Assembly (NCBI RefSeq): GCF_905220415.1
Contig: NC_059539.1
Location: forward strand, 3,844,001 to 3,908,000
Direction of reading: 5' to 3'
DNA length: 64,000 nt
DNA from: Colias croceus
Taxonomy: Eukaryota > Arthropoda > Insecta > Lepidoptera > Pieridae
Shown here: positions 35,443-47,351 of the stretch, piece by piece
How the letters are laid out: each line of letters begins with the position of its first letter
How positions within the stretch are numbered: position 1 is the stretch's first letter
The notes under the pieces: model-generated
Seen by the model: the letters and a program-made list of their open reading frames with translations, nothing else
What the model was told of the DNA's origin: nothing
Databases searched by the model: none
Position numbers and translations under genes: made by a program

Positions 35443-37574
35443 ACCAGTGCAAACTTAGCACCCCATCTATGGAATTTTGGGTCGAAAATGACCTTGATCG
35501 TTAGGTCCCCGTTAGGTCCTTTAAGGTCCCACAATTTTTTCGCTAGGTCCCCTTTAGTTTTTTTTTAAATAATTTTTAAAATTTTAGATATAAAAAAAGT
35601 GCACTTTAGCACCCCATCCATAGAATTTTGGGTCAAAAATGACCTTAATCGATAGGTCTCCGTTAGGTCCTATAAGGTCCCACAATTTTTTCGTTAGGTC
35701 CCCTTTAGTTTTTTTTTTAATACTTTTTTTTTTAATTTTAGGTATAAAAAAGTTACACTTTAGCACCCCATCCATAGCAAAATTGGCGAATTTTATCAAA
35801 ATCGTTTTCTTTACCGTTAGGTCCGTAGAGGCCCATCATTCAAATTGTTAAATTATTCTATTAAAATTTATATGTATATATTATATATAAGAAAGTCGTG
35901 TTAGTTACTCCACTTATAACTCAAGAACGGCTGAACCGATTTAGCTGAAAATTGGCAGGGAGGTAGTTTAGAGCCAGGAGAAGGATATAGGATACTAAAT
36001 ACGTACCACGGGCGAAGCCGGGGCGGACCACTAGTTATAAAATAATTGAAACCTGCGCATACGCCTTAGAGCATTAAGGCATGCGCACATCATACATAAA
36101 CAGTGCGAAATTTAAATTGGTATCGTTTCATTTATTAAATTAAATCAATAAATAAATCTATGCTAGTCACGTCTGGTTCGAAAGATGGAAACTGGCTTTT
36201 TATTTCGAAAATTTAATGGCAGCACTTGACAGTTAACTCTCATTAAAACCTGAGTTGTTGATGTGTCAAAGCTTGTCAAAGTGATCTTTTTTTCTGCGAT
36301 TTTAGCTTAGGATTTTAGTGATTTAAAAAAAAAATATTTTTGAAAACTGAGTTGAAAACATGACGAAAACTTTAAACTATGTTATTTGATAATAAATTTA
36401 AAAGGAAACAATTTGAAAGAGATGTAGTTTTCAAGGAAAAACAAGAGTGTTTACGAGAAATATCTCAATGCATTGTTAAGTGTGACTTGATATTTTGATG
36501 CTTTTCATCTTGATTGCATTGCACATTATTATAAGTAGGTATGATTTGTTTTATATTATTATTATTATTTTGCATGGATGATACCAGTAACCCAGTTAAA
36601 AACTATTCAAGCAACAATATAAAATTGAACGATCTGTCCGTTCAAAATGTTTAAAGACTCAAAATCAGTATCTCGACGAGATTTATTCTATGACCGAACC
36701 ATGTTATTCATGTTGAAGAGCAGTACAAAAAAAACAAGATGGAATAACTGCAGAAATGGAAGAGTTAATGATGTCAGAGATAATGATAGTGATTCTTATT
36801 CTTTATTCGCGGCTTAAAGCCAGATTCATCTTTCGAACCAGACGTGACTTGTATAGATTTATTTATTGATTTAATTTAATAAATGAAACGATACCAATTT
36901 AAATTTCGCACTGTTTATGTATGATGTGCGCATGCCTTAATGCTCTAAGGCGCATGCGCAGGTTTCAATTATTTTATAACTAGTGGTCCGCCCCGGCTTC
37001 GCCCGTGGTACGTATTTAGTATCCTATATCCTTCTCCTGGCTCTAAACTACCTCCCTGCCAATTTTCAGCTAAATCGTTTCAGCCGTTCTTGAGTTATAA
37101 GTGGAGCAACTAACACGACTTTCTTTTATATATATGTAAGTATAGATTTTAATAACATAAATAATTTAACAATTTCAATGATGGGCCTCTACGGACCTAA
37201 CGGTAAAGAATACGATTTTGATAAAATTCGCCAATTTTGCTATGGATGGGGTGCTAAAGTGTATCTTTTTTTATACCTAAAATTAAAAAAAAAATTATTA
37301 AAAAAAAAACTAAAGGGGACCTAACGAAAAAATTGTGGGACCTTAAAGGACCTAACGGAGACCTATCGATTAAGGTCATTTTTGACCCAAAATTCTATGG
37401 ATGGGGTGCTAAAGTGCACTTTTTTTATACCTAAAATTTAAAAAATTACAAAAAAAAACGAAAGGGGACCTAACGAAAAAATTGTGGGACCTTAAAGGAC
37501 CTAACGGGGACCTAACGATCAAGGTCATTTTCGACCCAAAATTCCATAGATGGGGTGCTAAGTTTGCACTGGTT
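35443..37574. mobile_element. Foldback element with tandem-repeat arms and 9-bp TSD
   Basis: Inverted arms of ~755 bp, 35443-36196 and ~36819-37574, flank a ~620-bp spacer. GAAAATATG lies directly outside both ends (35434-35442 and 37575-37583), a 9-bp target duplication allowing one extra T at the right end. The termini are ACCAGTGCAAACTTAGC. The outer part of each arm is built from a ~150-bp unit ('ttagcaccccat', 'gttaggtcc' motifs) present twice plus a partial third. The inner part carries a 'gcccgtggtac' repeat, so that remnant is present in both arms. Tandem-repeat arms plus a 9-bp duplication match Drosophila-type Foldback (MULE-related) elements. The spacer has no clear coding frame. 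Confidence 0.85.
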
Positions 37575-37583
37575 GAAAATATG

Positions 37584-38002
37584 GCTAGAAATCGTATTTT
37601 TTTATGCATTTATGAAAATGTATATTCCAATATATTTTTTTTATATATTTTAATTTTTATATCTTGTTTTAGGTGTTGTTGTCATGTTCCTCATCTGCAT
37701 TGCAACCGTTGTCACAGGTTGTCACCATGTTATCACACTCATTGTTGTTCTTTGATTACCTAGCTCATAGCTGTCATTGCATTTCTACATCAAATGCCAA
37801 ATTATAAAAAAAGCTTGTATATTTTTTGCTGATATTGACTTTTTCATAAACTGAATAAAATGTGATAGCGAAATATATCTTGAACAAGTAATAAGTGGTT
37901 ACAGAACAAAAGTATTTTTAGTATGTGCAGTGCTACGCAATTGTAATAATATTTTAAAAGAAAAAAATATATAACAACGCAAACTTTAACCGGTACTTTA
38001 AA
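37584..38002 (+). promoter_or_regulatory. GLG1 upstream region
   Basis: About 420 bp of AT-rich sequence before the GLG1 start, with the foldback element directly upstream. No confident core promoter element. Confidence 0.35.
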
Positions 38003-41000
38003 ATGATCTATTCTAGAATTATTTGTGTTCTTGTGATATACTTACTAAATTGTTTTATATGTGCTCAGTCCTTTGGAACTTTTAAATCTGCAAGAGAACG
38101 ATACAGAGCAGATTTAGGCGAGTGTGGGCCGTTTGAAAAACAATGTTCACATTTGGACGATGATTTAGCCCTACTTTCTTGTGCACTCAATATAACACAC
38201 AGTAATAAAACGCAGTTACCGTTTATTTGCCAACATAAAATATGGTTACATCAATCAGAACTCTTGGACAATGTTTTTCTTGAAAGCAAAATAAAAACAT
38301 CTTGTTCGAATGAACCAATCATTTTAGATTGCTTGAATTCTGTAGACAATATAATTGACTGTGTTTTAAAACGTAAACCAAGTGTCAAGGATAAAACTTG
38401 TTGGAAAACAATAAACAAAATTGAGTCTTTAATATTTAATGATTGGCAAATAACCAAAAGTTTTTTGAAGAATTGCTTTGACGACATACAAGCATTATCA
38501 TGTGGGCGAATACCCCCAGACCCAAGAAGTCTTTCTCAAATGCACACATTAAAATGTATTCAAAACCATGAACAAAGTTTGAAACCTGAATGTCAATCTG
38601 AAATTACAGTACTTCAGGAGATGAAATATAGTACCCTCCAAATGGATAAATTAGTATTTGCTGCATGTAATTTAGATCAGAAAAACTTTTGTCCTGATGA
38701 AGTACCTGGAACTCTTTCAATGTATAAATGTCTGATTAGACATAAATATGAGAATGGTAATAGTTGAATTTATTTAACAAATAATTATTTATTATTTTTT
38801 TTTTTATCTTGAATTATAGTAAGTTTAGGTTAGTTTAGAAAATTTAAATTATGTATATATTTTCTATTTTTAGGTATGTCAAAAAGATGTCAGGACCAAC
38901 TATTTTATGCTCAAAGGAATATAGTAATGAACTATAGAATGAGTAAAGGTCTGGTTAAATCATGTAAAGAAGACATAAGAAAATATCATTGTCGTAAAGG
39001 TGTTGTTGATGACAAAGATGTGCGTCTTGCTCAAATTTTGCTTTGTTTAGAAAATGTGGCAAGAAATGAGTCATTGAGAGTAACACCAGAATGTATTTCT
39101 GAAATGACAGAACATAGAAAGATGCTCATGGATGATTACAGACTTTCACCTGAGCTAATGCAAAATTGTGCAAATGACATTACAACTCTGTGCAAAAGTG
39201 TTGAAACTGGTGGAAAAACCATACACTGTCTTATGGAACATGCAAGACCAAAAAGACGTAAGGACAAAAGAATAAGCTTAGCATGTCAAAAATCTTTGGA
39301 AGTATTGATTCAAGAGGCAGATCCAGCTGAAGACTGGAGGGTAGATCCTATTTTACGTAAAGCATGCAAGCCTGTTGTTGATAGAGCCTGCAGAGAGGTT
39401 AATGGAGGCAATGGTAGAGTTATGTCCTGTCTAATGGAAAAACTGGGTACTGCACAAATGAGCTCAGATTGTGAAGCTGCTTTGATACAGATACAATATT
39501 TTGTGTCAAGGAACTTCCAATTAGATCCACAGTTGTACAAAGCTTGCAGATATGATGCAGTCACTCAGTGTAAAGCTAAATTGCAGTGGGCTGATGCCAG
39601 TGAGCATCAGTCACAAAAGGATCCACTAATTCTCCCTTGCCTATATAAATATGCTTATGAGTCTGAGTTGAAAGGAATGTTGCTACCAGCATGTGAACAA
39701 CAAGTCAGAAGAGTAATGCAACAAAGGGCAATAAGTGTTGACCTACTCCCGGAAATAGCTGATACTTGTATAGATGACTTGGCAAATTTATGCTTCGAAA
39801 ATACAGACAAAGGTGAAGAAATTCAATGCCTGCAAAGCAAAATAAAAGAATTGGGACCCAAATGCAGGGAGATAGTCACAAATTTTACAGAAACTCAAAG
39901 TGGTCACATAGAACTAAATGCAATAGTTAGTTCTAATTGTAGAGTACCTATAGAAAAATTATGTTCGTCTGAATTGAAGACTAAGACTGAAATGGATGAT
40001 GGCATTTTAGATTGTCTAATTAGACGAAAAAGTGATCCAGAAATAAAAACAAATTTAAAATGCAGGGCTGCTATTGAGCATGAACAATTGATCTCATTGA
40101 AAAATTATAGGTTTACAAGAAAATTTAAAAATGCATGTAAGTCTTATGTATTAAGGTTCTGTCCCAAAGCACAAACAAAAAGCCAGGTTGTGTCTTGCTT
40201 GAGTGAAATAGTGAGAAATGATACGATAAGTAAAAGAAAACATACAATTTACAAGGAATGTCGCCAACAATTAAGAAGTCAGCTCTTTCAACAAAAGGAA
40301 AATGTGGATTTAGATCCTGAACTTAAAGAAGCTTGTAAGAAAGACCTCTTTGAGCTATGTCCTAGAATCCCACATGGGGAATCAGCAGCTTTGGAATGCC
40401 TACAAACAGCAAAAACGAAACTAAGCGAATCTTGTCGAAAAGCTATATTTGTTGTAAGAAAACAAGAATTCACCGACAATGCAATTGATTATCGTCTTGT
40501 CACCACTTGTAGTGATATGATTGATTTGTATTGCCATAACACTGATCCCTCCACTTTACTGGATTGCTTGAAGGTTAAACTCAAAAAACATCATAATATT
40601 ATATTATTACTTTTAGACTAGCAAAATGATTGTTAATTCAATATTCATCTAATTTTTAGGCTCATCGAGAAGCAGCAGACTTTGATAAGTCCTGTAAATA
40701 TGTTGTGACGAATAGAATGATCGAACAAAATATGGATTATCGTTTCAACAATAATCTTCAGAATGCTTGCAAGGGAGATATACAAAAGCACTGTTCACAA
40801 ATTATTTGTAAGTATTTAATTATTTAAAAAAAGCTAATTCATAAAAGATGAATTTCTGACATATTATCGAGGTTTCCGCCCGCGGCTTCGCCCACGCAGT
40901 CAAAGAAAAACCCGCATAGTTCCCGTTCCCGTGGGATTTCCGTGATGAAAAGTAGCCTAGATGTCCTTTTATCGGGTATCAAAATATCTCCATACCAAAT

Positions 41001-42749
41001 TTCATGAAAATTGGTTCAGTAGTTTAGGCGTGATTGAGTAACAGACAGACAGGCAGAGTTACTTTCGCGTTTATAATAATATTAGTATGGATTTTTAACC
41101 GACTTCAAAAAAAAGGAGGAGGTTATCAATTCGGCCGGTTTGTTTTTTTTTTTTTTTTAATGTATGTACACCGATTACTCCGAGGTTTCTGAACCGATTT
41201 ACGTGATTCTTTTTTTGTTCGATGCGGGATGGTGTCGAATTGGTCCCATAAAAATTTGATTCGGATAGGCCCAGTAGTTTTTATTTTAGGTATTTGTAAA
41301 TTTTGCAAGTGCAAGTTTGAAGTCGGTTGTTTTTAACGCAGTTATCACTTGTTTATTTTATTTCAGTAAACGAACCACAGGAGGAATTACAAGGCAAAGT
41401 CTTATATTGCTTAAAAGAGCAATTTAGAGCTTCGAAACTTGAAAAGGCGTGTGAAAATGAATTGGCCAATGTACTCAAGGAGCAAGCATTGAACTACCGT
41501 CTTGATCCTCTCCTTGGAAAATTATGTAAAGCGGAAATACAGACGATTTGTGCCATCCCAAATGATTCAATAACTAATTCTGATGGACAGGCAAGTGTTA
41601 TATAGTTGAGGTTGAGCTATGTCGCGAATTTAGAAGTTTTCGCGTAAGAGTAACAAGAATATGTCCATACATTCTTACAAACTATTACTTTTATCTCTAG
41701 TGGGATTATTAGGATATTGCACTAATTTTTATTTATCTTGCCAGTAAACATTATCAGCCATAAAGGTATCTGCTAGGTTTAAGCGCTTAAAATTCATTAC
41801 GAAAATTACCGATAACGAAACACGTTTTATTTTATTTTTGAATGAAATTGATAGTTCTAGTAGTTGCTATTATCATTTATGTATTTCTTTTTGTTATTCC
41901 TTGAATTATGTTATGATAAACAACATTCTTTCCCTACAGGTAGAAGAGTGTTTAAAAAATGCTCTTTTAAATCGTAAAATTGTATCGGCTGAATGTAAAA
42001 GAGAAGTAGTACAAATTATTGAAGAAACTGAAGTGGATATAGAAGCCGATCCGCTACTGGAGCGAGCTTGTGCATTAGATTTGCTTAAATATTGTAAAGA
42101 TCTGGAGCATGGCTCTGGTAGACGTAAGTATAATTAATAGAGAATACGCCATTATTTTTTTTTTAAATAAAGAAACATCCAAAATCTAGTGGTATATTTT
42201 TATGAGTGTTCAGTATCATCAGTTGCTCTATAGTTGAAATTCGACCTTAACTATAAAATCAGCGTACAACAGCTTTTATGTGTGTGTCAAATACATATTG
42301 TGATTTGGGTGTAATAGTTTTTTATGCTTGATAATAAAGTATTAATTTTAGAAAAAAGTACACTTACACATGAAATTAATATTAATTTTTTCAGGTTTGA
42401 AGTGCCTAAAAATAATACTCAACGACGGTAATAGAAAACTTGAAGCAGAATGTGAAAAAGAATTATCCAGTAGGCTAGAAATGTACAGATATGTTGCAGC
42501 TGTAAGTAATGGATTACTTTACTCAATACCTTTTTAGTTTAGTTTACTGAATCTGATGTTTTAATATTAATTTAATTATTTCAGGTAAATGTTGTTGAAA
42601 ATCTGGGTGATGTGTACAATGAAATTTCAACATCGCCATCAAAAAAATATTTCTTAGTTGTAGGCTTCTCAATTATAGGTTTAATTTTTATATTTGGTTT
42701 GTATTGCGGCAGAGTAACAAAGAAAGCTATGTATGTAAAAAGGAAATAG
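38003..42749 (+). CDS. GLG1: Golgi apparatus protein 1 (MG-160 / ESL-1 / CFR)
   Basis: Seven exons join in frame: 38003-38756, 38874-40573, 40660-40807, 41367-41590, 41940-42123, 42395-42501 and 42585-42749 (3282 nt, 1093 aa). GLG1 is a type I membrane glycoprotein of the Golgi that binds FGFs and other ligands and affects growth-factor trafficking. Seen here: signal peptide MIYSRIICVLVIYLLNCFIC; a luminal region of repeated ~60-residue cysteine-rich GLG1 modules (C-x3-L, CK-D-I-x3-C, CL patterns) over ~residues 40-1035; a membrane segment at ~1061-1079 (YFLVVGFSIIGLIFIFGLY); and a short basic tail KKAMYVKRK. Length fits invertebrate and human forms (~1140-1180 aa). Intron 4 begins with GC rather than GT (CAG|gcaagt); the flanking exons are in phase. 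AATAAA lies at 42781-42786. It converges on PRIM2. Confidence 0.95.
40868..41093. repeat. RTE-like remnant in GLG1 intron 3
   Basis: Begins 'ggtttccgcccgcggcttcg', passes 'ccaaatttcatgaaaattgg' and 'cagacagacaggcagag', and ends 'ataataatattagtatgg'. It is a reverse-orientation relative of the family at 33443 and 56650. Confidence 0.65.
41095..41334. repeat. 'AACCGACTTCAAA' repeat in GLG1 intron 3
   Basis: Starts TTAACCGACTTCAAAAAAAA and ends, inverted, with 'gtttgaagtcggttgttttt'. A T-run and 'ctgaaccgatttacgtgatt' lie inside. The motif is one of the commonest interspersed repeats in Lepidoptera. A lone copy of the end motif also sits at ~46490. Confidence 0.7.
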
Positions 42750-42814
42750 ATAAAATAAGTATATAACTCAATTTAGTATTAATAAAGAAATGACTATCAT
42801 GTATAAGTATTTTA

Positions 42815-44521
42815 TTAAAAATTTTCATCCAAGTCCATTTCTTCTATATTGCTTTGCTCATTCTTGATGATAGGTTTGCTTTCCTTTTTCGGTTCCAATT
42901 TTATGCCGCCTTTAACTATTTTTTGACTTTCCTCAAAGTACTGGTTGGGGTGATTTATCCCTAAACCAAGATCAGAGTTGTGCACTGCATCAAAGTATTT
43001 ACTGCATGCTATTTGATAATGACCTTTCTTTGCCATTTCCACAACTTCATTGATTGCTGAAACAATAATATAAATAAAAAATTGAAAAAAATAAATACTT
43101 GCAGGATCTAAACATTTCATGTTATGACAATACCAAATGAATTAAAATTATCCAAGTGAATGTATTATTAAAATTGGTTCAGTTGTTCAAACCCCAAGCA
43201 AACAATAAATATAAAAAAAGTTATAAAAATTACTAATGCCTGAAATGAATAATATTTTGAAACCATCTCCATTTACCAATATAGATTTACCTTGACCATC
43301 ATATCCATATCCTTTTAATTTGTTTTTTAAATTACTTGCATCACAGTGTTTAAATGGACAGCCATGGCAATCACCAGGACCCACATTGCCATTAATAATT
43401 CTTAAGCAATTTAATGGGGAGTAATTCTTTTTACTACCCTCTTTACCATAATTGAATCTGACATTATAAGCATACTGCTTTTCAAACTTATCTAAATCCA
43501 TTATCTTTGTGAATTCATCCCGCCAGAACTTTAAGGAGTCTTCTAAGGTCACCCCTATGCCCTTAAGGAACAAACCATACTGAAATCTGCCTCCATGTTT
43601 CAAATGATGAGCTGATCTTAGATTCTCATGCAGTTGGCGCATACATAATGGGAATGACTTAACTGAGAGTGAATCAATACTTTCAATGGGAATAGCAGCT
43701 TTAGAATCACTATAGTCATTTCCTGCATAAGACTGATGCAATCCCTTCAATAAACAAACTAATCTTTCATCCTGTTCTATTTCACTTAAATGATGGTATG
43801 CAATTGCAAGACTTTGTTTTAAGTGTGCTCTATATTGTGCTGTTAATACAGATATGAAGTCTTTATGTGGAATGTATGCATACCCTCCTTTTATATAAAC
43901 CTTCCTAGCTCTGACTAAATCAAGAACTTCATAAAATTTTACTTTGTAAAATTTCATATTATCAATGTTTTGATGGTGGGTTGATTCCCTTAGATTTATA
44001 ATAACTTCATTTTTTTCTTCATCAGATATATTTGTATAATACAGATGGTTTAGGGTGAAAAATTTATCAACAGCATCACTGTTCATGGTCATAAACCGCA
44101 TCCTGAATAATTCTAATTCCCGTGAAATAAACCAACGCCTGAGTTCTTCAGTTCTGCAATAGGCAAGTCGAAGTATAAAATGAGCTATATGATCTTTGCG
44201 TCTTGCTTCTAAATCTACTTCTGATATGCCACAAGCGGATTTTTCACACAACCTAACATAGTACTTTATTCCTTGGTTCCGTAATTCACTTATAACGAAT
44301 TCGTTCCATTCATCAGAATACATTCGCAGACCTTTTAAAGTAGTTGCAGTAGCTAATGTTCTTAATAATGTAAGCCTCTCTAAAGCTAAAGTTTCAAATT
44401 CTTGCAAGCTTATATCTTCAATAGGGGGAACTTTATACATTTGTAAATCATGGGGATATGTTTCTATGCGACTTCCTGTCACTGCAGATTTCACAGACTT
44501 TCTTTTTATTTTGAAATCCAT
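42815..44521 (-). CDS. PRIM2: DNA primase large subunit
   Basis: Two exons, 44521-43291 and 43056-42815, join in frame (1473 nt, 490 aa; human 509). PRIM2 is the iron-sulfur subunit of the DNA polymerase alpha-primase complex and helps make and hand over RNA primers in the nucleus. The N-terminal helical domain (YPHDLQMYK, ISLQEFETLALERL) and the C-terminal Fe-S domain are complete. The four cluster cysteines are Cys293 (FPLCMRQLH), Cys372 (NCLRII), Cys388 (HGCPFKHCD) and Cys428 (IACSKYF); the last is on exon 2. NHPNQYFEESQKIVKGG and an acidic C-terminus follow. The poly(A) signal AATAAA overlaps the last two bases of the stop codon. Only 65 bases separate this stop from the GLG1 stop. Confidence 0.95.
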
Positions 44522-44710
44522 TTTGAAAACACTTGATAATCCTTGAACTATGTTTTATTATGATAACGAATTTTTATTTTTTAACTTTACTGATAGACCA
44601 ACAGTCAACACAGTATAGATCAATTCGCGCCAAATTAGTTGACAGTTGAACAAAACAATGTCATATGACAATTGACATTGACGTTAAAGTACCTACTTAT
44701 TAATATAGAC
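44522..44710. promoter_or_regulatory. PRIM2 upstream region
   Basis: About 190 bp between the PRIM2 start codon and the hAT element. No TATA box, as is common for housekeeping genes. ATATAGAC at 44703-44710 is the left hAT target duplication. Confidence 0.35.
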
Positions 44711-45385
44711 CAGGGATGTAACGGAGGTAGTTTTATCGGAACCGAAATCGGAATCGGAGTTTTCAAATTTGGTTTATCGGAATCGGAATCGAAATCGGAA
44801 TCGAAATCGGAGGCAGGGTCAGTTTGTTTAAGGACAAATAAAACATGATTTATAGTCAATTCTTTTCATTTTTATTTTTTATTATATAAAATAAAAAACA
44901 ACTGTGAAAAAAATTGGCATAATTCCAAATGAACAAAAGATAAAATTAATGAATTTAAAGTTTAATTAAAATTAAAACCCAAAGTAGCGTGTTACATTTG
45001 GTGACATTACAATAAATGAACAATAGCTAAAGCAAATTAAATCAAAATAGACTCCAAAAGTAACACAAAAACAGATCACTTTCATTGATAATAAGCCGCA
45101 AAAATAAAAACAATTATCTATAACCTATAAACGTGTCTTGGGCGTAACAAATAATAACAAGTGAAAAAATAATTGATGTTAGAGTGCACGTAGTGGGGGT
45201 CGGGGGATTCCCCGCGCGACATGTATGAACCTGTTCGGCACAGGCCGTCGCGCGCCGCCCGCTTTGTTTCGTTCGACCTCCGATTAACATCCGATACAAA
45301 AGTATCGAAGTCGGAACCGAAAGTGTAATAATAATCGGAAGTTCCGACTTAACGGAACCGGAATCGAAGCTCCGTTACATCTCTG
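44711..45385. mobile_element. Non-autonomous hAT element with exact 8-bp TSD
   Basis: The termini are CAGGGATGTAACGGAG and, on the other strand, CAGAGATGTAACGGAG. ATATAGAC occurs immediately outside both ends (44703-44710 and 45386-45393), an exact 8-bp duplication as hAT elements make. Arrays of CGGAATCG/CGAAATCGG motifs lie just inside both ends. The internal GC-rich block near 45190-45290 has no supported coding frame. Confidence 0.9.
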
Positions 45386-46074
45386 ATATAGACTATAATT
45401 AATATCTCTCCATAATTATTCTACCATCAGAATGAAGGTATCAAGCTGTGGTATCAAGGCACTACCGGGTGCACACCGGGTGTGGGTGGCATCGATTTCT
45501 AGTATTTCTATGAATGATCTACAGGGTGTAATCGTTAAGTGTGCACAAGCGATTATTCCGTAACTATTGCAGATATCAAAAAACTTTAAACTGATGAGTA
45601 AAAGGCCATAATCAATTTTTAAAAATAAAACGAGAAATAACCAAAAATGTTACATTAAATGCTCCCATACATTTTGTATTCATAGCAGATTTTCGAAGTG
45701 ACGTCCTTATTGTGCAATACAATGAGGAGGTCTAATTACAGTTTCTAAATGAACTTCCCTTCAAATTTGCGAAGTAATTAAAGCAGAAAACCAAAAAAAC
45801 AAAGAAAAAGCTCTTTCATACTAAATGTACATGGGATATTCATATCTCATACTAAATGTATGGGGGGTTTAAAGTTAATTTTTAGATATTTCTCGTATTA
45901 TTTTTAAAAATTTATTATGGCCATTTTACTCATAGTGTTTATTGTTTTGAAGTTAATTATTTTTTTTATAATTAACATAATATCTATTTATAATTTTTAT
46001 TTGTTTCCAAGACATTACATGGTTACATTCATGGAAATATATATAGTATGTCTATATTTCCGTGGTTACATGAG
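45386..46074. repeat. 'TACAGGGTGTAATCG' repeat, folded on itself
   Basis: From 45520 the sequence 'tacagggtgtaatcgttaag' and on matches 63203-63415. A part of the same element comes back inverted at ~45825-45935 ('atgtatggggggtttaaag', 'ttaaaaatttattatggcca'), so this copy is partly palindromic. Ordinary unassigned sequence surrounds it. Confidence 0.6.
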
Positions 46075-46363
46075 GCCGTATTCAGAAGGAAAGCTGGAAA
46101 CTTATAAGCGCTTACCGGCGCTTGTCAGCTGGTTCTGTGGCTGGTTCGTTCCACACAAAGGAAGCAGGTTGAAGCAGACCAAGACAAATTATTTTATATG
46201 GCAGCGCCCAGCGCTGGCCAGCGCGTGTTGAAGCTTGTCGGAATTTATCGGCGCCGTTTAGCGCTTAACGGTGCGTGTTCATATATTTTCCTGTGCGGGT
46301 TACCAGCGCTGACAAGCGCCGGTAAGCGCTTATAATTAATCCAGCTTTCTTTCTGAATACGGC
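46075..46363. mobile_element. MITE with GCCGTATTCAG termini
   Basis: The left arm ('gccgtattcagaaggaaagc', then 'cttataagcgcttaccggcg') and the inverted right arm ending 'ctttctttctgaatacggc' match over ~55 bases. The interior is rich in 'agcgct' and 'gccggtaagcgc' motifs. ~290 bp, non-coding. Confidence 0.8.
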
Positions 46364-47351
46364 TAAGGCCGTTTTCACATTATTTGTTAGTCGATATCCG
46401 ATATCGGATACAATTTGCTCTTTCACATTATCCGATAAGTCGTTCCGATATCATCATGAGTGCTGCCAGAAATCTTTAGAGAAAACTTTTTGAAGTCGGT
46501 TAAAAACAAAGCACTCAATCTGTGACTCAATTACAACAATACAATAAACAGCACAACACTCGAGTAGGAGGAGGAGTGAGGCAGAATGAGTAAATAAAGA
46601 TGATAGACACCAATGTCTTGAAGATACGGTTGAATTTAAGAACGCAATATATTTTTGTTTATTTCAGTTCAGCCAATTGCCGTATATTTCAATACGGTAT
46701 TAAAATAGCTGCCGTATAAATCGTATTTTTAATGCCTTTAAATACTTTAAATGTTTTCACAATAAAAAGGTTTAAAGTAAAGTAAAGGATCTTTTTAACA
46801 TTTAGCGCCCTTTACTGAAAATTCACAAACTAGTGCTTTTTTGCTGTTGATATAATGCCTTTTCGAAAATTGAGTTGGCAACACCGATATTCCGATAGTC
46901 CGATATTACCGCTGACTTATAGGTGTCGGCTCCGATATCCGATATCGGACCGGACAATGTGAAAGACAGGTACTTCAATCATATGCCTCCTCCACACTAC
47001 ATACTCGCGAAGTTGAACGAGGTTAGACGAATAGAATAATGTAGAGAGGCACTTCGGCTTACTTCGTCCAAATTTACCTCGCCTCGGCTGACTTCCGTTT
47101 GTTGTCGGTTTTTGCGCCCGAGTCAAAGGGCACGAAGTTACCTGAAGTTCGTTCTGAATATGAACGTATGCGTTCCTCGCGAAGTTGAACGAGTGTGTAG
47201 TGTAGCACCGCGGACTTCAGTCAACTCCGGCCGAGTACTTCGCCGAGGAACTTCGCGAGTAGTGTGGAGGAGGCAATACATTTTACTTACCCCCGTTATC
47301 GGATCGGCGTCCGATACCGATATCGGCCCGGATAATGTGAAAACGCTCTTA
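46364..47351. mobile_element. TIR element with GTTTTCACATTAT termini
   Basis: The left end 'taaggccgttttcacattat' and the inverted right end 'gtaagagcgttttcacatta' form the terminal repeats. CCGATATCGGA motifs cluster near both ends. An internal pair, 'ctttcacattatccg' at 46427 and its complement near 46955-46970, suggests an earlier nested copy. The element also contains the MITE at 46984-47275. It abuts the MITE at 46075-46363. Confidence 0.65.
46984..47275. mobile_element. MITE with GCCTCCTCCACACTAC termini
   Basis: The left end 'tgcctcctccacactac' ... 'tcgcgaagttgaacgag' is matched by its inverted form at the right end. The right half is nearly identical to bases 1-125 of the window, so two copies lie 47 kb apart. 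The open frame here is repeat read-through. Confidence 0.8.

Noticed and set aside
35322..35799. Open frames repeating LWDLKGPNGDL and FDPKFHRWGAK
   Set aside because: The same peptide appears on both arms because the DNA is a tandem and inverted repeat. No start context, domain or splice support.
44635..44859. 74-codon frame rich in Asp-Ser repeats
   Set aside because: It is the translation of the hAT element's CGGAATCG subterminal array.
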